Made by a program: the position numbers and the translations under genes. From Clostridium sp. CAG:273 (lineage in GTDB: Bacteria; Bacillota; Clostridia; TANB77; CAG-508), in NCBI GenBank assembly GCA_000438355.1, contig FR901477.1, positions 45,843 through 53,684 on the forward strand: a stretch of DNA of 7,842 nt, read 5' to 3'. Positions within the stretch are counted from its first letter, which is position 1; the number at the start of each line of letters is the position of its first letter. Below the pieces are notes generated by a model, which saw nothing but the letters and a program-made list of their open reading frames with translations, was not told the DNA's origin and made no database searches. This document shows positions 1 through 7,239 of the stretch, piece by piece.

Positions 1-171
1 AAGAAGAAACTGACAATATAAATAAGTAAACAGATGTAAATAGATAAATTGTAAAACTGAAATATATTATTTTATATCTAAAAAAGATTTTAATTGTACA
101 TTCACTACAAATGTAAATAAATATCTACAAATAAAATTAAAATTTATTAATATATAGTAAAGCATATGGAA

Positions 172-177
172 AGGAGG
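172..177 (+). promoter_or_regulatory. Ribosome binding site of the TrmH-family gene
   Basis: A perfect AGGAGG lies 4 nt before the ATG at 182. The spacing is slightly short but the complementarity to 16S rRNA is full. The ATG at 166-168 upstream is in another frame, so this site fixes the start at 182. The AT-rich DNA before it gives no convincing -35/-10 pair. Confidence 0.85.
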
Positions 178-181
178 AAAT

Positions 182-976
182 ATGCAAGTTATTTCAAGCA
201 AGGATAATGAAACAATAAAATATATAAAGAAATTAAAAGAGAAAAAGTATAGAGAAGAAACAAATTGCTATATTATAGAAGGAATAAAGTTAGTAAAAGA
301 GGCAATAGAAGAAAATGCAAAAATTAAGTATATAGTAATTTGCGAAGACTGTGATGATGCTGTAAAACTAGAACAAAACTTATTATATGATATTGCAAAA
401 AATAATTGTTTGTATGTTACTAAAAAACTATTTTTATCAATATCAGATGTAACAACTCCTCAGGGAGTATTGGCTGTAATAGAAAAGAAAAAAGGAACAG
501 AACAAATTGATTATAATGATGATATAATAGTTGCATTAGATGGAATTCAAGACCCAGGAAATTTAGGAACAATACTAAGAACAGTAGATAGTGCAAATTT
601 AAAACAAATAATACTTTCAAAAAATAGTGCAGATCCATACAATCCAAAAGTAGTACGTTCAACAATGGGAGCAATATTTAGAGTAAATATTATAGAAGCG
701 GAAAATTTAGCAGAAATTTTAAAAGAAATAAAAAAACATAATTTTGATGTGGTTGTTACTTCTTTGGAAACAGAAGAAAGTATTTATAATTTAGAATATA
801 AAAATAAAATTATAGTAATTGGAAACGAAGCAAATGGAGTATCAAAAGAAATTCAGGAAATAGCGGACAAAAAGGTAAAAATACCAATGCTTGGCAAGAC
901 GGAAAGTTTAAATGCATCTGTAGCTACAGGAATTATGGTGTATGAATATGTAAGAGGAAAAGTAAAAAAACTATGA
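182..976 (+). CDS. SpoU/TrmH-family 2'-O-ribose RNA methyltransferase (probable 23S rRNA)
   Basis: This predicted cytoplasmic SPOUT enzyme should transfer a methyl group from S-adenosylmethionine to a ribose 2'-OH, most likely in 23S rRNA. It is 264 aa, normal for the two-domain TrmH/TsnR/RlmB-like family. The N-terminal part (about residues 1-105, including YIIEGIKLVKEAIEEN) matches the substrate-binding domain. The catalytic trefoil-knot domain shows all three family motifs: DGIQDPGNLGTILRT at about 120-134, IVIGNEANGVSKE at about 211-223, and ESLNASVATGI at about 241-251, where the SLN/S segment and glycines form the cofactor-binding knot. It resembles Bacillus YsgA (reported as RlmP, acting on 23S rRNA), but the exact target nucleotide cannot be read from sequence. 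It faces aspS convergently and shares its terminator. Antibiotic-resistance (TsnR-like) or tRNA methylation are less likely alternatives. Confidence 0.93.
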   Translation: MQVISSKDNETIKYIKKLKEKKYREETNCYIIEGIKLVKEAIEENAKIKYIVICEDCDDAVKLEQNLLYDIAKNNCLYVTKKLFLSISDVTTPQGVLAVIEKKKGTEQIDYNDDIIVALDGIQDPGNLGTILRTVDSANLKQIILSKNSADPYNPKVVRSTMGAIFRVNIIEAENLAEILKEIKKHNFDVVVTSLETEESIYNLEYKNKIIVIGNEANGVSKEIQEIADKKVKIPMLGKTESLNASVATGIMVYEYVRGKVKKL

Positions 977-984
977 GAATATCG

Positions 985-1016
985 AATTTGTGTAAATTGT
1001 AAAATTTATACAAATT
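985..1016 (+). other. AT-rich hairpin in the 3' UTR of the methyltransferase gene
   Basis: Arms 985-997 and 1004-1016 form a 13-bp stem with one G·U wobble (G992 with T1009) around the loop TGTAAA. No T-tract follows it, so it is not a terminator alone. It sits just upstream of the strong terminator and may protect the mRNA 3' end. The AT composition makes chance a real possibility. Confidence 0.4.
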
Positions 1017-1030
1017 ATTCTATATATTCA

Positions 1031-1077
1031 AAAAGGAAGAAATTATAAAAATTTCTTCCTTTTAATTTTTTATTTTT
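1031..1077. terminator. Bidirectional intrinsic terminator between the convergent methyltransferase gene and aspS
   Basis: A perfect 14-bp stem (1031-1044 with 1050-1063, arm AAAAGGAAGAAATT) closes a 5-nt loop. On the plus strand it runs into a T-rich tract through 1077 that overlaps the last codons of aspS. On the minus strand the hairpin begins 6 nt after the aspS TAA stop and is followed by CCTTTTTG, a usable U-tract. One hairpin therefore serves both converging genes. Confidence 0.9.
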
Positions 1078-2827
1078 GTTCTGGTAAGTCTAATTTAATA
1101 TGAACATCTTGTAACTGTTCTTTAGTAACTGTGTTTGGAGCACCCATTAGCAAGTCTTGAGATTTACTATTCATAGGGAATGCTATAACATCACGTACAG
1201 TTTCAGAATTTGTTAATAACATAAGCATTCTGTCAACACCTGGTGCAATACCAGCATGTGGAGGAGCACCATATTGGAATGCATTAAATAATGCTCTAAA
1301 TTTTTCTTCTATGTGTTCTTTACTATAACCTACAAGTTCAAATGCTTTTATCATTATTTCTGGGTCATGATTTCTTACTGCCCCAGAAGAAAGCTCTATA
1401 CCATTACATACAATGTCATATTGATATGCTAAAATATCTAATGGTTGTTGAGTTTTTAAAGCTTCTAAACCACCTTGTGGCATTGAAAATGGATTGTGAC
1501 AAAAATCTAATTTTCCATGTTCATTTAGTTCGTACATTGGAAAATCTACTATCCAACAAAAACTAAATACATTTTCATCTATTAAATTTAATCTTTTACC
1601 AAGTTCTGTTCTAATTTGGCCAGCTAAGATATTTGCAATTGGTTCATCATCTGCTATAAAGAATATAGTATCATTAACTTTTAAGTCAGCTAGTTCTAAT
1701 AATTGTTTCTTTAGGTCATCTGGAATAAATTTATCTATTGGACCTTTATAACTGAAATCTTCTTGTACTTCTAGATATCCAAGACCACCCATACCAATTG
1801 ATTTTGCAAATTCAAGCATTTTTTCATGGAATCCTTTTGACATATGACCAGTTACTTTTATAGCTCTAACAGCTTTATTATAAAATGGTTTAAAAGTACA
1901 TTTTTGGAAAAAGTCTGTTAAATCTATAATAAATAATGGGTTTCTCAAATCTGGTTTATCACTTCCGTATTTTACCATAGCTTCACGGTAAGGAATTCTA
2001 GGGAAAGGGTATTGTGCTACTTTTTTGTTAGAAAATGTTTTAAATGTATTATACATAACAGGCTCTATTACAGAAAAAACATCTTCTTGGGTAGCATATG
2101 ACATTTCCATATCTAATTGATAAAACTCACCAGGACATCTATCTGCTCTTGCATCTTCATCTCTAAAGCATGGTGCAATTTGGAAATATTTATCTATACC
2201 AGAAACCATAAGCAATTGTTTAAACTGTTGTGGTGCTTGAGGTAAAGCATAAAATTTTCCAGGGTGTAATCTACTTGGTACTAAATAATCTCTAGCACCT
2301 TCTGGTGAAGAACTTGTAAGTACAGGTGTTTGAACCTCTAAAAAGCCCTGTTCAATCATTTGACTTCTTAAATATTGTAATACTTTTGCTCTTAACATTA
2401 AATTATCTTTTAATTTTGTATTTCTTAAATCTAAAAAACGGTATTGAAGTCTTAAATCTTCTCTAACTTCTTGGTTAGAATTAACTTCAAAAGGAAGGTC
2501 TTTAGTTCTTTTTCCTAAAATTTCTATTTTTTCAATAGCAATTTCAACAAGACCTGTTTTTATTTTTTCATTTACTGTTTCAGGGTCTCTTTTTCTTACC
2601 GTACCTTCAACAGAAACACTAGACTCAATTGGAATTCTTGAAGCAAAGTCAACATCCTCGCTTTTACCAGATGTAACAACTTGTGTAACACCATACATAT
2701 CGCGGATGTCTAAAAATACAAGTCCACCAAAGTCACGTATTGTTTCAACAAATCCAGCAACTTTTACATGTTTTCCAACATCATCTAAACTAATTTCATT
2801 ACAAGTATGAGTTCTATAAATACTCAT
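1070..2827 (-). CDS. aspS: Aspartyl-tRNA synthetase
   Basis: This cytoplasmic class IIb synthetase charges tRNA-Asp with aspartate using ATP. At 585 aa it is full length. The order is: N-terminal OB-fold anticodon-binding domain (about 1-110), motif 1 region ending QGFLEVQTPVL (about 160), flipping loop SSPEGARDYLVPSR (about 171-184), motif 2 FRDEDARADR (about 220), the bacterial GAD insertion (about 310-410), and motif 3 GIAPGVDRMLMLL (about 526). Several signatures (CPGEFYQLDMEMS after motif 2, FCHNPFSMPQGGLEAL, IELSSGAVRNHDPE) recall the alphaproteobacterial form more than the usual Bacillus/E. coli form. F33 appears to align with the OB-fold position that is His in non-discriminating enzymes, so discriminating behaviour is possible but untested. 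It starts at ATG 2827 behind GGGGA. It has its own promoter and is probably monocistronic. Confidence 0.97.
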   Translation of the reverse strand: MSIYRTHTCNEISLDDVGKHVKVAGFVETIRDFGGLVFLDIRDMYGVTQVVTSGKSEDVDFASRIPIESSVSVEGTVRKRDPETVNEKIKTGLVEIAIEKIEILGKRTKDLPFEVNSNQEVREDLRLQYRFLDLRNTKLKDNLMLRAKVLQYLRSQMIEQGFLEVQTPVLTSSSPEGARDYLVPSRLHPGKFYALPQAPQQFKQLLMVSGIDKYFQIAPCFRDEDARADRCPGEFYQLDMEMSYATQEDVFSVIEPVMYNTFKTFSNKKVAQYPFPRIPYREAMVKYGSDKPDLRNPLFIIDLTDFFQKCTFKPFYNKAVRAIKVTGHMSKGFHEKMLEFAKSIGMGGLGYLEVQEDFSYKGPIDKFIPDDLKKQLLELADLKVNDTIFFIADDEPIANILAGQIRTELGKRLNLIDENVFSFCWIVDFPMYELNEHGKLDFCHNPFSMPQGGLEALKTQQPLDILAYQYDIVCNGIELSSGAVRNHDPEIMIKAFELVGYSKEHIEEKFRALFNAFQYGAPPHAGIAPGVDRMLMLLTNSETVRDVIAFPMNSKSQDLLMGAPNTVTKEQLQDVHIKLDLPEQK

Positions 2828-2833
2828 TTTTAT

Positions 2834-2838
2834 TCCCC
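2834..2838 (-). promoter_or_regulatory. aspS ribosome binding site
   Basis: Read on the minus strand, GGGGA ends 6 nt before the ATG at 2827, supporting that start. Confidence 0.7.
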
Positions 2839-2870
2839 ATTTCGTTTTAGTAATTTAATAAAATATATAA

Positions 2871-2884
2871 AGCGTAAAAACGCT
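2871..2884 (-). other. Short hairpin in the aspS leader
   Basis: AGCGT and ACGCT pair in a 5-bp stem with a 4-nt loop, about 45 nt before the aspS start and downstream of its promoter. It contains the only GC-rich bases in the leader. It is far too small to be a T-box, and its function is unknown. Confidence 0.3.
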
Positions 2885-2896
2885 CTATATCACATA

Positions 2897-2926
2897 ATTT
2901 TACACTAGTATACCACAAAATGTCAA
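2897..2926 (-). promoter_or_regulatory. Probable aspS promoter
   Basis: On the minus strand a perfect -35 TTGACA (2921-2926) is followed after 18 bp by TAAAAT (2897-2902). An overlapping extended -10, TGG-TATACT (2907-2915), lies inside that spacer but lacks a good -35 of its own. Either reading starts transcription about 65-75 nt before the aspS ATG, so aspS does not depend on read-through from the acyl-CoA synthetase gene. Confidence 0.6.
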
Positions 2927-2971
2927 TATTTATAAGTAAAATAATACTTTGCATAGATAAAGGGTGGTATA

Positions 2972-3021
2972 AATTATAATATATTCAATACTAAACATTT
3001 AATATTGAATATATTATAATT
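2972..3021 (-). terminator. Perfect 19-bp AT-only inverted repeat after the acyl-CoA synthetase gene, possible terminator
   Basis: Arms 2972-2990 and 3003-3021 are perfect reverse complements around a 12-nt loop. The repeat starts 7 nt past the stop of the minus-strand gene, where a terminator would be expected. The stem contains only one G-C pair, and on the minus strand it is followed by TTTATACCACCC rather than a clean U-tract. It may be a weak terminator or an mRNA 3'-end stabiliser. The perfect 19-bp match makes it unlikely to be random. Confidence 0.5.
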
Positions 3022-3028
3022 AAAAAAT

Positions 3029-4753
3029 TTATTCATCGATATGTTTCATTTCTTCAAATCTTTTAATTTTTTGTGTAGTTGTTTTTATTAAAGGAGTTGT
3101 AGTAATTGTTACATATTGAATATGTTTATATTTAGGTATTTCGTTATTTACCTTTTTTACTTCTTCAGACAGAAGACTAAATATTTCATCTTTACTTTTT
3201 CCTATTAATGATTCATTATCTTCAGAATAAACTAATTTTACACCAAGTTTTAGGTTTTTATTTTCTTTTTTTGCATAAACAAAACTTTCTGTAATTATAT
3301 CTGAATTATTAAGTAAGGTTTCAATTTCATGAGGAAATATTTTTTTACCATTGTCTAAAACTATCATATCTTTAACTCTACCAGTAATATGTAAAAAGCC
3401 TTTTTTATCAAACCTACCTATGTCGCCTGTATGAAGCCATCCATCTTCGAAAATTTCATTTGTTGCATTTTCATTTTCATAATAACCAAGCATTACATTT
3501 GGACCTTTTACAAGTATTTCACCATTTCCATTTTTGTCTGGGCAATCAATTTTAACTTCTTCACAAAATAGAGGAAAACCAACACTGCCGGGATTTCTAT
3601 ATTTGTCATTTTCACAAGCAATAACAGGGGATGTTTCTGTTAAACCATATCCACCGATAACAGCAATTCCTATATTTTCAAAGAATTTTATTACTTTTTT
3701 ATCAACTGCAGCAGCACCATATAATATTAGTCTCAATTTATGTCCTAAACTATCATATATTGACTTAAAAGCTTTTCTTCTAATATCTATGTGGAATAAC
3801 CTTAAAAAATTAGAAACACACATTAATATTTTAAAAGGAATTGTTAGGCCTTTTGATTTTATAGTTCTATTAACTTGTCTGTATACAATTTCCAAAAGAG
3901 CTGGTACACATACAACACCAGATATATCATATTCTAAAAGATTTTTTGGAATTTGCTTAATACTGTCTGCATAGCAGATGTTACAACCTGTAAAGTTACA
4001 GTATAAAAATGTTGCTGTACATTCAAAAGTATGGTGCAATGGCAAAAATGAAAGTACATTATCATCATCACGCATTTTTATTAAAGTGGTCATTGCAGAA
4101 ACATTTGAACAAATATTTTTTTGAGAAAGCATTACTATTTTACTTTGACCAGTAGTACCTGATGTAAAAAGTAAAACAGACATTTTATTAGGATCTATTT
4201 TTATTTTAGAAAAATCGTTATTGCCATTTGCAATTAGTTTTTTACCGTCATCTACTAATTTATAAAAAGATAAAATATTATCTTCTTCTTTTTCTAAATC
4301 CATACAAATATAATGTTTTATATTTGTTTTTCCATTTTCTCTAATTTTTTTAAATGTGTCTATAAAATGTTCTTCAAAAATAACAGCTTCAGCATTACTT
4401 CTAATTAAAGAAAGTTCTATTTCATTAATAGGAAGTTGATAATCCAAAGGAACTCCAATCATACCACCAGTTTGAATAGCCATATAGCTTACAGGCCAAG
4501 GGTATTTGTTGTGACTTATAATTGCAATTCTTTTGCCATATAATCCTAAGTCTAAAAGTTTAGTAGAAAAACCAATAATGTCATCAATATATTGTTTATA
4601 AGTTATTTTTGTAATTTCTTTTGTTTTAGAATCTTTAAAACAAAATGCGGTTTTTGAAGAATATTTGTGAATAGAATTTAAAAAATCTCTAAAATTGTCA
4701 ATATATATTTCTGGATATAATTTATCTTTAGATGGAACAAAAACTTCACTCAT
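3029..4753 (-). CDS. AMP-forming acyl-CoA synthetase (long-chain fatty-acid--CoA ligase-like)
   Basis: This ANL-superfamily adenylating enzyme is predicted to activate a fatty acid as acyl-AMP and transfer it to CoA or possibly another thiol. At 574 aa it is full length and has no membrane segment or carrier domain. The P-loop LLFTSGTTGQSKIVMLSQKN lies at about 193-212. The adenine-binding motif GYGLTETSPVIACEN is at about 367-381. The ribose-binding and hinge stretch WLHTGDIGRFDKKGFLHITG, followed by RVKDMIVLDNGKKIFPHEIE, spans about 437-476. The C-terminal lid carries KTTTQKIKR (about 559-567), with the expected catalytic lysine in a variant of the usual P-T-GKIKR context. The start ATG follows AAAGGA and AGG, the AGG 7 nt away. 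It is divergent from topB and upstream of aspS on the same strand but separately promoted. Long-chain substrate is inferred from family resemblance; an acyl-ACP synthetase role is possible. Confidence 0.88.
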   Translation of the reverse strand: MSEVFVPSKDKLYPEIYIDNFRDFLNSIHKYSSKTAFCFKDSKTKEITKITYKQYIDDIIGFSTKLLDLGLYGKRIAIISHNKYPWPVSYMAIQTGGMIGVPLDYQLPINEIELSLIRSNAEAVIFEEHFIDTFKKIRENGKTNIKHYICMDLEKEEDNILSFYKLVDDGKKLIANGNNDFSKIKIDPNKMSVLLFTSGTTGQSKIVMLSQKNICSNVSAMTTLIKMRDDDNVLSFLPLHHTFECTATFLYCNFTGCNICYADSIKQIPKNLLEYDISGVVCVPALLEIVYRQVNRTIKSKGLTIPFKILMCVSNFLRLFHIDIRRKAFKSIYDSLGHKLRLILYGAAAVDKKVIKFFENIGIAVIGGYGLTETSPVIACENDKYRNPGSVGFPLFCEEVKIDCPDKNGNGEILVKGPNVMLGYYENENATNEIFEDGWLHTGDIGRFDKKGFLHITGRVKDMIVLDNGKKIFPHEIETLLNNSDIITESFVYAKKENKNLKLGVKLVYSEDNESLIGKSKDEIFSLLSEEVKKVNNEIPKYKHIQYVTITTTPLIKTTTQKIKRFEEMKHIDE

Positions 4754-4760
4754 AGTAAAA

Positions 4761-4770
4761 CCTATCCTTT
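4761..4770 (-). promoter_or_regulatory. Ribosome binding site of the acyl-CoA synthetase gene
   Basis: On the minus strand AAAGGATAGG precedes the ATG at 4753, with the AGG 7 nt away. It is the best Shine-Dalgarno match nearby and supports this start. Confidence 0.75.
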
Positions 4771-4845
4771 CTTTATGTATTAAACTATTATTTATTAATA
4801 ATAACTACTATGCAAAAGAGCATGGTAATTGTTAAAAATTTAAGT

Positions 4846-4878
4846 AATAATTATTTAGAAAATTGCTAAATAATTATT
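4846..4878 (-). other. 13-bp hairpin near the mRNA 5' end of the acyl-CoA synthetase gene
   Basis: Arms 4846-4858 and 4866-4878 pair perfectly around a 7-nt loop. Given the predicted promoter at 4890-4918, the hairpin would lie within the first few nucleotides of the minus-strand transcript, about 90 nt from the start codon. Such 5'-terminal stems can stabilise mRNA; an operator for a dimeric repressor is another reading. The stem is almost all A-T. Confidence 0.45.
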
Positions 4879-4889
4879 GTACACTAGGT

Positions 4890-4918
4890 AGTATACTAGT
4901 AAATAGAAAAAATAGCAA
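4890..4918 (-). promoter_or_regulatory. Probable promoter of the acyl-CoA synthetase gene
   Basis: On the minus strand TTGCTA (4913-4918) and TATACT (4890-4895) are separated by exactly 17 bp. The -10 is embedded in the 10-bp palindrome TAGTATACTA (4889-4898). The predicted transcript begins near 4883 and has a leader of about 130 nt. Confidence 0.6.
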
Positions 4919-4956
4919 TAAGTTTGTATAATTTCCTTGAAAGACAAAGTTTATAC

Positions 4957-4986
4957 TTGATATAAAAATATGTGTTATGATATACT
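4957..4986 (+). promoter_or_regulatory. topB: Probable topB promoter with extended -10
   Basis: TTGATA (4957-4962) is followed after 18 bp by TATACT (4981-4986), which carries the TGn extension (TGA at 4978-4980). Transcription would begin near 4993, downstream of the ATG at 4977, so that ATG would not be in the mRNA. A second weaker -10, TATAAT at 4927-4932, lacks a good -35. Confidence 0.6.
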
Positions 4987-5063
4987 GCTTTATAGTTTTT
5001 ATACAAGAAACAATTGATTTGGAAAAACAATTACGAGTATCTCACAAACAAAAAGAGAAAGGA

Positions 5064-7061
5064 ATGCATTTTAAATTGGGAAAAAATGTACTAATAACAG
5101 AAAAGCCATCTGTAGCAATGGAATTTGCAAAGGTGCTTAAAATAAATACCAAAAGACAAAATGGGTATATGGAGTCGGAAAATTGGATTATAACATGGTG
5201 TGTAGGTCATTTAGTTACAATGTCATATCCAGAAAAATATGATGAGAAACTAAAGTTTTGGAGACTAGACACTTTACCATTTATGCCAAAAGAATATAAG
5301 TACGAAGTTATATCAAATGTGCAAAATCAATTTAATATAATAAAGGGAATTTTAACAAGAGAAGATGTAGAAGTAATTTATGTAGCAACAGACTCTGGGC
5401 GTGAAGGAGAATATATATATAGGTTAGTAGACCAAGCAATTGGAGTAAAAGGCAAAGAAAAAAGAAGAGTATGGATAGATTCACAAACAGAAGAAGAAAT
5501 AAATAGAGGAATTAAAGAAGCAAAGGAATTATCTGAGTATGATAGTTTATCAAATTCTGCATATTTAAGAGCAAAAGAAGACTATTTGATAGGAATTAAC
5601 TTTTCTAGATTACTTTCTATAATATATGGTAAAAGGCTTGCAAAGGAACTTGAAGAAGAGAAAGTTTCTATTTCTGTAGGACGTGTTATGACATGTGTAC
5701 TTGGTATGGTTGTAGAAAGAGAGCGAGAAATAAGAAACTTTAAAAAGACAAAATACTATAAAATAGTAGGAACTTTTGGGAAAGAAGATGGAAACTTCAA
5801 AGCAGACTGGAAGTCTGTTGAAGGGTCTAAAATGTATAATTCACCAAAGTTATACAACGAAACAGGTTTTAAAAAAGAAAATGATGCTAAAGATTTTATA
5901 ATTTCTTTAAAAGATAAAAAAGCTATAGTAAAAGAAGTAAAAAAATCAAAACAAAAAGAAAATGCTCCACTTTTATTTAACTTAGCAGAAATTCAAAATG
6001 AATGTACAAAAAGATTTAAAATAAAACCAGATGAGACTTTGGAGATTATTCAAAACTTATATGAAAAAAAATTAGTTACATATCCAAGAACAGATGCCAG
6101 AGTGCTTTCAACCGCAATTGCTAAAGTTATAACAAAAAACTTAAATGGAATAGCAAAAGGATATAAAGATGAAGACATACAAAAATATATAAAGAAAATG
6201 TCAGAAGAAAAATATTCAACAAACCTTTTAAAAACAAAATATGTCAATGACAGCAAGATTACGGACCATTATGCAATAATTCCAACAGGACAAGGGTATG
6301 AAAATTATGATGCTTTACCACAATTACAAAAAGATGTATACAAAGTAATTGTAAAAAGATTTTTAGCAATATTTTATCCGCCAGCAGAATTTAATAAAAT
6401 ATCTGTTACAATTGATGTAGAAGGAGAACAATTCACAGCAAGTGGAAAAGTATGTGTAAACCTAGGCTATCAAGAAGTATTAAAAGAGGAAAAGAAACAA
6501 GAAAAAAGTACAATAGAAAGTAAAAATAGTTTAGAAGAGAAAGTAAAAAATGAAGAAGAACAAGAAAGTAAAGACAGAATAGAGGAAAGCCAAAACTTAG
6601 AAATACTAAATAAGCTAAAAAAAGGGCAAGAGTTAATAGCAGTAAATTATGAAACAAAAGAGGCAGAGACTTCACCACCTTCAAGATATAATTCAGGTTC
6701 AATTATTTTGGCAATGGAAAACGCAGGAAAGCTTATAGAAGACGAAGAGTTAAGAGAACAAATAAAAGGAGCAGGGATAGGAACAAGTGCAACAAGAGCA
6801 GAAATTATAAAAAAATTAGAGAGAATAAAATATATACAAATAAATGACAAAACGCAAATAATTACACCAACTAATAAAGGAGAAGCAATCTATGATATTA
6901 TATATATGTCTATGCCAGATATGCTAAACCCAAAGCTAACAGCAAGCTGGGAAAAGGGGTTAGATATGGTTGCAAAAAACGAAATAAAACCAGATGAATT
7001 TATGGAAAAATTAGAAAAGTACATAAAATCGAAGTTTGATAAGTTAGTAGTAAAATGGTAG
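5064..7061 (+). CDS. topB: DNA topoisomerase III (type IA)
   Basis: This enzyme cuts one DNA strand through a 5'-phosphotyrosine link, passes the other strand and reseals, decatenating replication and recombination intermediates. Numbering from ATG 5064 gives 665 aa. The Toprim domain holds TEKPSVA (E13) and ATDSGREGEYIYR (D110, with G at the second Asp position, as in Bacillus TopB). GRVMTC at 206-211 replaces the common GRVQTP. The active-site Tyr is Y340 in VTYPRTDARVLS. A Lys/Glu-rich insertion spans about 474-512. The C-terminal core contains PPSRYNSGSIILAMENAGK and GAGIGTSATRAEII. The protein ends after the core and lacks zinc ribbons. The reading frame extends up to ATG 4977, but that start has no Shine-Dalgarno, adds unrelated residues and overlaps the promoter. 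TTG 5076 is another possible start; the AGAAAGGA before 5064 sits very close to it. Confidence 0.92.
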   Translation: MHFKLGKNVLITEKPSVAMEFAKVLKINTKRQNGYMESENWIITWCVGHLVTMSYPEKYDEKLKFWRLDTLPFMPKEYKYEVISNVQNQFNIIKGILTREDVEVIYVATDSGREGEYIYRLVDQAIGVKGKEKRRVWIDSQTEEEINRGIKEAKELSEYDSLSNSAYLRAKEDYLIGINFSRLLSIIYGKRLAKELEEEKVSISVGRVMTCVLGMVVEREREIRNFKKTKYYKIVGTFGKEDGNFKADWKSVEGSKMYNSPKLYNETGFKKENDAKDFIISLKDKKAIVKEVKKSKQKENAPLLFNLAEIQNECTKRFKIKPDETLEIIQNLYEKKLVTYPRTDARVLSTAIAKVITKNLNGIAKGYKDEDIQKYIKKMSEEKYSTNLLKTKYVNDSKITDHYAIIPTGQGYENYDALPQLQKDVYKVIVKRFLAIFYPPAEFNKISVTIDVEGEQFTASGKVCVNLGYQEVLKEEKKQEKSTIESKNSLEEKVKNEEEQESKDRIEESQNLEILNKLKKGQELIAVNYETKEAETSPPSRYNSGSIILAMENAGKLIEDEELREQIKGAGIGTSATRAEIIKKLERIKYIQINDKTQIITPTNKGEAIYDIIYMSMPDMLNPKLTASWEKGLDMVAKNEIKPDEFMEKLEKYIKSKFDKLVVKW

Positions 7062-7111
7062 ATAATAATGTGCTTTTTAGTAATATTAATTTACAAACAA
7101 TGCAATACAAG

Positions 7112-7215
7112 CAATAAAAGTAATATTTTTAGTTCGACTGCGGACGCACAGCTACTTAAAATTTGTATGCACAAATTTTAGAGACCTTGTCTTACAAAAA
7201 ATACTACTTTTATTG
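7112..7215. repeat. Structured tandem element, copy 1
   Basis: This copy, about 100 bp, starts 50 nt after topB. Outer arms 7112-7132 and 7195-7215 pair at 19 of 21 positions, with the outermost 11 bp perfect. Inside lies a 46-nt core (7135-7180) identical to copy 2. The core has a GC-rich block (CGACTGCGGACGCACAGC, 7135-7152) in otherwise AT-rich DNA and a hairpin with 10 bp plus one wobble (7156-7166 with 7171-7181, loop ATGC). After it, GAGAC-CTT-GTCTT (7181-7193) can form a small stem. No protein-coding frame is evident. It could be a non-coding RNA or cis-acting RNA, a MITE-like element, or a composite terminator for topB. I recognise no known family. Confidence 0.8.
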
Positions 7216-7239
7216 TTTTATATTGTTAATGATAATTAT

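Noticed and set aside
1..29. 3' end of an upstream gene
   Set aside because: Frames 1 and 3 stay open for only 6-8 codons before a stop, so nothing distinguishes a real gene tail from chance.
2828..2926. T-box riboswitch in front of aspS
   Set aside because: The leader is only about 70 nt with one 5-bp hairpin. It has no antiterminator-like element and no terminator before the start codon.
3534..3974. 146-codon plus-strand frame opposite the acyl-CoA synthetase gene
   Set aside because: It is antisense to the conserved adenylation motifs and has no Shine-Dalgarno or recognisable domain.
4977..5063. Extra 29 N-terminal residues of topB
   Set aside because: No ribosome binding site at 4977, overlap with the predicted promoter, and the family-like sequence begins only after 5064.
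7135..7180. Guanidine-II (mini-ykkC) type riboswitch pair
   Set aside because: Two copies and an ACG near a possible small loop suggested it, but the ACGR loop and hairpin geometry do not fit, and the element lies downstream of topB, far from the next start codon.
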